Shown one piece after another: positions 56,281-64,000 of a stretch of 64,000 nucleotides of DNA (positions within the stretch are counted from its first letter, which is position 1; each line of letters begins with the position of its first letter). The stretch comes from Atriophallophorus winterbourni (lineage: Eukaryota > Platyhelminthes > Trematoda > Plagiorchiida > Microphallidae), in contig JACCGJ010023304.1 in NCBI GenBank assembly GCA_013407085.1, positions 1 through 64,000 on the forward strand, given 5' to 3'. The notes under the pieces were generated by a model. That model was not told the DNA's origin, did not search any database, and saw only the letters and a program-made list of their open reading frames with translations. Made by a program: the position numbers and the translations under genes.

Positions 56281-56605
56281 TAATCCAATATAACTTGTTA
56301 ACTACACAAGCTAGAACAGAGAAATAAGTATCAAAATTCGTAGCTTGACGTGATCCTTGCAATGATAGCAAAAAACCGTAGAATAGTTAGCGATTGAAAA
56401 AAGTTTGCGCGAGTGAGCAAACTGTGAAATTTACGCCGATATGATAACTTTGCTGCTAATCCGTTGACAAGAGCAAAATAAATAAATTCCGATAGATATG
56501 ATCGAAAGTAGCACAGAATTCTTGGGATGAGGGAAATCCAAGCAGATTCGGCGAAGATATGAGCAGAAGTGTCAGAGCAACAAAAAATGCGACTGCACAG
56601 TAGGT

Positions 56606-59584
56606 CACCCGATATGACGCGAAATTACATAAATACCTTGAGTATGTAAATCACTGGAATCTTAAATTCGCAACTTTTCACATAAATTATGTTTCAGATT
56701 CAACGGTTAAACTATCATATACGGCACTGTCATGCTGTCATGTAGCCGACGAAATGCAAATGCACAATTGTGGAATTCTCATTTACAAATCCATCGCAAC
56801 GCTCGATAATAGAAGAGTGTAATGTTCAGAGAGAGATTTGTGGAAAATTCGCAATTTTTGTAAAGGGCATTCCACTCAATCAACCGGATATCAAACATAA
56901 TTAATCTGACTTTACTGCTAATTACGTACACACCAGATTTACACCGTGTCCATTAAAATTAGACAGTTGAAGGAAACATAAGAAACCTTGAATTGATTTA
57001 TAGGTAGATGGTAAATTTACTTCCGGTCAATCAAAGTCAAATCGCGCTTATTGTTTTAATTGACTTGGAACTAGCTCAATGCAATTTTAAACACGTCAAC
57101 TGCCGCGTCTCTCTTTCACTTGTTAATAATCTCTCAGTTCACCACTGAGGTCAATCTTTTCACAGTTAATATTGTTCACTCGCGAATAACATAAACAGAA
57201 CGTCAAATGATAAACCGTATATTAGCAACGTGGCGAGGATTAAACACGACTAGTACTTCAAGTGCTGCACACCAGAAATTACTCAAGCTTACAGTTTCGG
57301 TTGTCAATCCGATCAGATTTGTCGTTCGATTTCATGCGCACTGGTTCATTTCAATCCCTCACCATGTTAAACGTGTTTGACTAACCTTGACGAACTGAAA
57401 TTGCTAACGGTATCGAACTGCTTTTGCTGTGACGAACAGTATGTCACTTGAACCTCTATCATGCACTTCGTTTATAACGCAAATTTTTGTCTGTTCGCGT
57501 TCTTCGTCGTCATCTGTTCCACTTTTCCCCATCGTGTGATGTGATTGAGTGCTGTGTCTCATGTCATCCGGAAGCTTCATCTTGACAATATTCCCCAATG
57601 CAGCATAGTGCGAAGTTGCGGAGTGGTAATCACGAGCTTTCGAGTAATGTGCAAAACACCAGCATTCGACACAGCACAAGAGCAGTGACGCTGGAAAGAT
57701 CAAATACGACAATTGCGAACTGGTAATATTTCGTGTTTCGGAAGGATTGCATTAGCGCGTTTTGAGCAACGACATTTTCAATAGTATTGCAATGGGGACA
57801 ACGTTAGCCGCAATCGAACCATATACAAATGATCAGTGTCAGTCAAATGAATCCTTATTGGCGAGCGCTCGAAGTTAACGGGTAGGCACGAAATCAATTG
57901 GCAAATCAGATCGAAGTGACAACCCGGACAGACATTTTTCACGATGAGTGTCGTGGTTGTTTAATTTGACTACATAAAATGGGCGTGATTATGTTTGCCT
58001 TGTGCCTTCTTCACTTGTGTTGTTGGATTCTTTGGTCAAAGCTATCATAGTTCGATATGTTGACCTCACTGATGAATCGCGAAGCAATCGATGTGCGTGC
58101 GTGCAACAAGTGGTTATTGTTGGACCGATTACCCGAAGGTTGCGATAAATCGCCAGGCGTTCGCTAGCAACCACTCGTTGACCTAAACTGAACTGAGGCA
58201 ATCATGTTCGGTCTCTACACCACCCGTTGCCGTGCAAAACTTGAATGATGAGATTGAAATACAGGTGATTTTCAAATCTGAACTTAATAAAAAATTTCCA
58301 TTTTATGAGCCATTATCAGAAACGAGAGACGAAATGTATTGTGGTGCTCACAGCCCTATCCCTTACACACCACTACCGGTTCCTTGCCATACGCTCGAGG
58401 CGCATATAAAAGACCAATGTATTATGGTGCTGACAGCCACATCCATTACACACCACCACCGGTTTCTGGCTGTTTGCCGTCATTAGATGGAGACAGTGAG
58501 ATCAGTTTTAGTGAGATGAACGAATTTGCCCACATCAGCTCTTATTATATTTTGTAGATCAATATATGAGATCGGTTGTCCTATCAAGTCTAAACAACAT
58601 TGTTTAACAGAAGTGAAAACATCATTGCGCTTTATCGTAAGACAATATAGCGCGTCAAAGTTTGCCAATGACGTTTAGTTACCGGAGACTTCGGATAGTA
58701 TAGATCTGGCGAAGTCTGTGAAACAAGGTGCAACGAAGTAGAACATAAATCTACTGATTGCAATCTCTAGTGTTGCCACTTGAATCTTATGCGACTGAAA
58801 ACACAATCAGTCGAAATTGAGACATCCATTCAAAAATCGAATGTAAATGAAAACTGTATTGTTGACGTGACAATTCTTTGACACTTTGAAAAACAGAAAG
58901 GGTAAATTGCAGCGCGCGCTCTGGTTTTAATATGCACAAAGTCACATTGGGGTAGGATTAACAAGGATTACCACAGATCAAGCAAAGCCATACCGAATAT
59001 CTTGTTTTAACTTCAATTAATTTGTTCACACAAGCTTCCAATAATCTCTATAGAACAATTAACCACATCAACCCCTCGTATCGCATTTTTCATTGTCGTC
59101 TAGATTCAACGCGAAGCCAATTTATCTAACGCTAATCTTGTTCATCCACGAATCCTACAACACAAGAGTACTCCGACGGGTTCACGTCTATCCCTCACCA
59201 CGCTATGCAAAGTCTACCGACTTTGACGAATCCCTTATATTTCAATATCTGCCTACTTTGTCAATTACCTTACACGCCGGAGTCACTTTAATCATCCTCA
59301 TGACTTTTTTCGAAACCTATATATTTTCTGCTTTTCGATTGTTGTGATCGGACATTTCGGTGCTTCGTAATCTTGTTCAGCGTCAAAGGAAGCTGGCAAA
59401 TCTACTGATCGATTAGGCATTTCACACTTTCACAGTGTTTTTAAATTACAATGATATTGAATTATGTTTTGACGATTCGCGTAAATTCGCGAATACACTA
59501 ATACATTTACAAGTATAATCGACGCTTGAAACGCAAATAATTTGTCTCTATTACGAAATATAACATTGCATTTATTTATTTCAG
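56606..59584. other. Intron; no gene seen apart from a short tandem repeat
   Basis: Frames are short and no good splice pair was found. A diverged tandem repeat lies at 58337-58530. Confidence 0.4.
58337..58530. repeat. Diverged tandem duplication of about 95 bp
   Basis: Two copies of a block containing ttacacaccac, ccaccggtt and a tattgtggtgct/tattatggtgct word, the second followed by gttttagtgagatga. Similar words at 727-830 and 22990-23080 suggest a dispersed repeat family. Confidence 0.6.
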
Positions 59585-59798
59585 CTTAATCGCGTCCTCA
59601 AAACACATTTCCACGAAGCTCCCAGAGCACTTTTGACCCGTATAAAAAAAGAATACGCTAACTATGTATACACAAATGTTGAAGTTTATCATCGACATCT
59701 GAAAGGAACCCAAACGTCATTCCTAAATCTCCTTTTCGATCTGCGCTCCCAAGGGATGGAATTTAATACGACGATAACAGATGTGACTTATCCATACG
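59585..59798 (+). CDS. Host gene exon, 214 bp, unrecognised protein
   Basis: Acceptor tttatttatttcag and donor TACG|gtaagt, phase 0 to 1, 71 codons with no stop. It reads LNRVLKTHFHEAPRALLTRI, then YANYVYTNVEVYHRHLKGTQ and TSFLNLLFDLRSQGMEFNTT. FNTT is a possible N-glycosylation site. The mix of an amphipathic helix followed by strand-like segments recalls extracellular alpha/beta domains such as SEA, but I cannot show that. One of the best supported exons. Confidence 0.72.
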
Positions 59799-61244
59799 GT
59801 AAGTTTGTATATTGTTATGTATCGTTCATGTTTACTAGAGCCTGTGTAATTTGGTGTAAGTCCATGAAAGTTTTTGCAAATATAACATGATGATATTTTT
59901 GTTAGAATAACGATGTTCCGGTAATGTCGACGAAAATAAGTGTGACACGTATACCTCTTTCTAGTTAATGTGTTACATTATCAAATTAAACGAGTGGTAA
60001 ATGCTGCATGATTTTTTTCCAGAAATCCAGTCCATAAAATATGCATAGATTTATACTTTTGTCTAGATAATACGGAAAAATATTTGAATTTAAAATTGTA
60101 GGTTACTGATTAACAATATGCTTCTTCTAGGTCTATTAGGTCATGTTTGTGTGAATTTGCGTTTTGTCTATAAACCTTACGTTCCTCAAATTTAGAAATG
60201 TTTAAGCAATTTAGAGTCAAATAGGGAATAATTTATTAAGTTTATTAATATTAAATTATGCCATATTTCCAATGCAAATTATTTTTCGTTTAATAGTTTT
60301 ATTTTAAAAAAAATATTGTAGAATTAATTTGTAAGGTGAATATTCCATTGTCAAGATGAATCATAAAAACAACATTGAAAATTTGGGCTTTAATTTCCGA
60401 CAACGAACGTTGGAACGTCGTATAGCGACAATAATGAGCTCAGCAGAAAACAAGATGCATCCGGAAAAATCAAACATGGATATTTTAGATTAAATTGGAA
60501 ACAACACCTTTCATATAAACACAAATCAAATACGTTTATTCATTTCTTCCAATGTCTTCAAATCTCCCACGAGCAACGGCACAATTTTGATTAAATGCTT
60601 CGTATGACTAAATATAGCATTTCAAGGTGAATAAAAATATGTATGAACTCATTTAAAAACGAAATCCCTTGAATCAAACTCATTGGATTAAGACTGGTTG
60701 TCTCGAAAGAGTTTGAATAAACACATACATTTTCATCACCGCAACTTGTTTCATGGTGTGAGCAATAATCCAGTAGGGATAACACGACCGGGATCCGAGT
60801 CCCTAAGCAAAAGGGTAATGGTAAACAGATTTCGAGCTTGTAACCCATAATAGACTAAGACATAGGAAGACCAATCTGATGAGTGAAAATAGCCCGAAAC
60901 AAAGGATAGTGTGTATGTGTGATGGAAAGCCAATAATATTTTCTAGTTTATGATTTTACCCAATCTACATGTGTTTGGTACATATGATTTACTAGCTTGA
61001 TCATACCAGCTTTATTCAACCGTGAATTACAAATTCACAACTTCATATCACATTTTGTGCGTACAATCATTGCTTCAACCCGCTGTGTGTTAATGCGATT
61101 GATGCGAGCAAAATCGTATCATCGGGCGACGGTAAATTAAGTTGTGGTTCTGTGTGCCAACACATTGGTTCGTTTCACAAATCCTACGTAAACAACGCTG
61201 CAAAATTCAACCTGGTTTATATTGTTTAATATTTATGATTTTAG
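59799..61244. other. Intron, no gene seen
   Basis: AT-rich. One acceptor-like tcttctag near 60130 has no convincing donor. Confidence 0.4.
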
Positions 61245-61289
61245 AAAATATTCGAAGCGTTTGCGATAATGGTCAGCCGATATATACTA
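61245..61289 (+). CDS. Host gene micro-exon, 45 bp
   Basis: Acceptor tttatgattttag and donor ACTA|gtgagt enclose 45 bp (phase 1 to 1). Joined to the 214 bp exon the frame reads TYPY-E-NIRSVCDNGQPIYT. Strong sites and an exact phase fit on the upstream side. Confidence 0.58.
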
Positions 61290-61805
61290 GTGAGTTTTCA
61301 TCTATTTGCAGACCGTGATTTTAATATTATTAAAGTCACTCTTATTTAGAATGATTTATTACACGGTTCTATTAAAAATTGATAGTTTTATTCTATAAAT
61401 GATCCTGTTCAATTACTCTGAATGCATCTTATTTTTGCTTATTCAATTTTTTGTTCAAAATGTTGAACATTGAATATTCAATAGAACTTTGTTTATACCC
61501 GACAATTTTCACTGCTAATAAGAACTAAAGAATATTTTTCCAGTATCATTCGACCAAAACGGAAATTAAAATGTGTACATTTGAAATACTTCAGAACATG
61601 CAAAAGCAATTCTGTAATAAATTTCACCATACTTAACATTATCTTGTAGATTCAGATTTCATGATGAGGCCATATGATATTTTGACTATGACATTGAAAA
61701 TGTCATTAAGCAATGAGCACGAGGAATATGTTAATTATTAAACGTTTCAGAACATGAAATCGTAAATATCAATTATTTCATCAACTTTCTTTCGTACTTT
61801 GTAGA

Positions 61806-61992
61806 AATGCTGGTTGAAATTTTCAGTGATCAAGCACAAGTTCGGGCAAAAAAACCAAGGTTGGAAAATAAGGAAAACAAAAAGTGTATCGAAGTTAGTT
61901 TTAAATGGAAAATAATTACTTATATATATATATTTTTACATGCCAGTCATCAGCACACATCTTGTGATATTAATAGCCAAAAACAAACTTAG
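61806..61992 (+). CDS. Possible last exon of the host gene
   Basis: Strong acceptor (tttcgtactttgtag). Entered in phase 1 it is open: MLVEIFSDQAQVRAKKPRLE, then a Lys-rich part, and a stop at 61990-61992. An AATAAA lies at 62040, about 50 bp past the stop, as a polyadenylation signal would. Alternatively it is an internal exon with an unseen donor. A competing acceptor at 61650 opens a short frame ending in a stop. Confidence 0.35.
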
Positions 61993-63740
61993 ACTTCGAA
62001 GCCATTTTTAAATATGGTTCGTACGATACCAATAATAACAATAAACTTGTTCATAGTTTCAATAGGCTGCATTGTGGTTTATTGATATGCTTATTCGTAT
62101 GAAGACTCGAAACAATTTCGCGGAAAATGAATTCCATAAAATTTCGTTTGTTGTTACTCATTTGTCTTTTGCTCGCCACAAAATCAATATTTGACATATA
62201 AATGGATTGTTAAACTGATGAGTTTAAACGTATCTCGTCAATCGGATATCTATAATGTTTGAGTCAATGAAGAAATGTTTGCTGTGTTTTGATGGCGATT
62301 GGTATTATGTAGTTAATGTGGCTTATATATTAATTGATGTCAGAGTTAAACGATCTAATACATCGATTAATTAGAAATAACGAAGACTCGACAGCGTTTA
62401 TCAAGCGTAAAAAGTGGAGCACTAACTGTCAACGTTAACAAATTAAATAAAATTATTTGAAGGAAAGAAGAAAATGACAAAGATTCATTTGAAACTTTTC
62501 GAAATTTCAACTTGAGACCAGTGTTAAAAAAACCAATACCATAATAGTTACACATAAAAGAAAAAAATATTTACTGAAAGCTTTCACATCATATCAACGA
62601 GATAAATTAGATAATAATTGTTCACAAATCAGTTCCCTTTGACAAAGGTGTCGTGAAGCAATTGGGATAAATGGCCTCAGATATGATGAGCTACTAGAAG
62701 ATAGTACGATCTGTTTTGAACGAGACTTTTGAGGAAGTTTAACATTTCAGTATATCCGCAGGCAGCGGATTGGAATTATCAATGACGATGTTACTTATGA
62801 CCCGATCGCCAGAAAAAAATGTTCTTTCAATTTTTTTCAATTATATCATCAAAAGTAATAGAGCTTGCCCGTAAAATAATCGTGATGCAACGATCTAGTA
62901 ACACAGACTATTGTAAAAGAAGCAGGTGAACAGTATGAGGTAATATAAAAGAGACTATGAAGTGAGAAATTAACTTAGATTTAACTCCGAGAGAACGCAG
63001 ACGAAAATGTTGATTCACTCGCGAATACGAATTAAAGAACAATGGTTGCCTTATATACCTCAGTGCTTATAAGAAACTATTCAGTTGAAACCATATTTAG
63101 TCAGCCGAATTGTGGATTACATTAAACATCTATTTCGGTCAACGCGATTGATAAATAAATAGTATGCTGCAATAGTGCTCCAAACCAAATTCACTATTCG
63201 AGAATTGGGGTGCAAAAATCCAATTTTAATCCGGTATAGAAAGTTCAATGTCGGCTGAAAATACAGGTTTGGGTCTTTATTTTTAGGAGCTTGTTTATAA
63301 AGAATGCATCGAGGTACATAACGTTAAACTTGAGGGCTTTTACCGAATATCCGTATTACTTGTATTTACCAGATAGGACAAAACGATCAGGGCTCGCATG
63401 CATTGAATCTGTAAAGCAAAACTGAACAACATGTGAACATGCAAGCATAGGATAAACAATATTGGCACGACCAAAATATGTGATCACAGGTGCCCATACA
63501 CATATGGATCGCGCTGAAAATGAGGTGGTGTCAAACTTAGACAACAGCACCATACAAGTACAAGCATCTTGTACAATTTCTCCGCTGTGTCAAGTTATGC
63601 TAATCTCGATAATAATGTATTAATCTAGTGAATGCGATGAATGTTTGTGTTTGTATTATGGACATACATGCAAATATGAATTTTTGAAAGCACTAATGAT
63701 TATTCTGTGATATGGTTTCAACATCGCACTCATTGCCAAA
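61993..63740. other. No gene seen
   Basis: AT-rich DNA with short random frames. I see no transposon motif until about 63740. Confidence 0.4.
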
Positions 63741-64000
63741 GGCATTTAGTACATACATACCATGCAGTTGAGGAGTATACAGCACAAGCTTGGTGAATTT
63801 GGATGGAAAAGAATTCTTGCTACTGGAAAAGATTTATCATAAGACAACTAAAGTGTTTATTAGATCTTATAATCTACTTTTTGAGCAGCGACTGACAACT
63901 TGGATTGTGCACTCTCAAGCGCAGGCACATTACAGTTGACCTGAACCTGAAATGATTAGTTATCGATAGAGCGTACATTCACAGAGACACCTCTAAAAAA
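63740..64000 (+). mobile_element. CR1-type LINE fragment (RT C-terminal region), cut by window end
   Basis: The frame cagttgaggagtatacagc... reads LEEYTAQAW, then W-x-EKNSCYW, matching the region AWTPWMKKDIFLLDR of intact CR1. The words gagcagcgactgaca and gcgcaggcacat are shared with 21490-21545 in the other plus-strand decayed CR1, so both belong to one old family. Confidence 0.6.

Larger units (their letters stand above)
51123..56605 (-). mobile_element. CR1 family C, full-length but decayed, with a SINE-like insertion
   Basis: Minus-strand order: leader (56605-56280), ORF1 (56270-54190, interrupted by the 55117-55599 insertion), ORF2 endonuclease (54130-53400), RT (53400-51283) and a 3' tail of ttgaatc heptamers (51123-51160), like family B. 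Sequence identity to family B is evident in the ORF2 motifs but low overall. Several frameshifts and stops. Confidence 0.87.

Noticed and set aside
61650..61740. Acceptor attatcttgtag followed by a 29-codon frame
   Set aside because: Ends in a stop with no donor in a usable phase; the exon at 61806 has the better acceptor and a longer frame.

Overview
The window is AT-rich, intron-like eukaryotic DNA packed with retrotransposons. The mix (CR1-type non-LTR elements with a PHD-like zinc-finger ORF1, RTE/SR2-like non-LTR elements, a CsRn1-like Gypsy element with a CHCC gag finger, a pogo-like DNA transposon, tRNA-derived SINEs and very short in-phase exons) suggests a parasitic flatworm, most likely a digenean trematode. 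That is inference; no database search was possible. No rRNA, free-standing tRNA gene, CRISPR array or bacterial operon was seen.

Host genes. On the + strand I can chain 11 exons by splice signals and reading phase: 1117-1297, 3419-3451, 3649-3684, 4286-4426, 4564-4637, 29992-30313, 48343-48363, 50592-50647, 59585-59798, 61245-61289 and perhaps 61806-61992. Several are 21-56 bp micro-exons and the phase stays open at every join. The protein is not recognised. Its two big introns (4.6-30 kb and 30-59 kb) hold most of the transposons. A weaker set of small minus-strand exons lies at 28208-29466.

Transposon layout. 5.6-8.8 kb: decayed LINE (-). 10.1-13.8 kb: nearly full-length RTE-like LINE (-), followed at 14.0-14.56 kb by an opposite-strand derivative made only of its 5' and 3' ends. 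15.0-18.8 kb: second RTE/SR2-like LINE (+). 19.3-21.8 kb: decayed CR1 (+). 23.7-27.4 kb: CR1 family A copy with an internal deletion (-). 30.57-31.58 kb: pogo-like element with TA duplications. 33.1-47.4 kb: three-level nest, a Gypsy element (-) broken by a CR1 family A copy (-), itself broken by a nearly intact CR1 family B copy (-); the Gypsy part also carries a 1.1 kb foldback of inverted SINEs. 49.4-50.1 kb: second Gypsy fragment. 51.1-56.6 kb: CR1 family C (-) carrying a 483 bp insertion with a 14 bp target duplication. 63.7-64 kb: CR1 fragment running off the window.

Most notable signal. In CR1 families A and B, ORF1 and ORF2 overlap in the -1 frame, and the overlap holds the canonical slippery heptamer A AAA AAC in register, a 6-8 nt spacer and a perfect GC-rich stem-loop (7 or 9 bp, 7-nt loop). 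The stem and A-run persist, eroded, in family C and in the second A copy. This looks like a programmed -1 ribosomal frameshift joining ORF1 to the endonuclease/reverse transcriptase ORF2, which is unusual for non-LTR retrotransposons.
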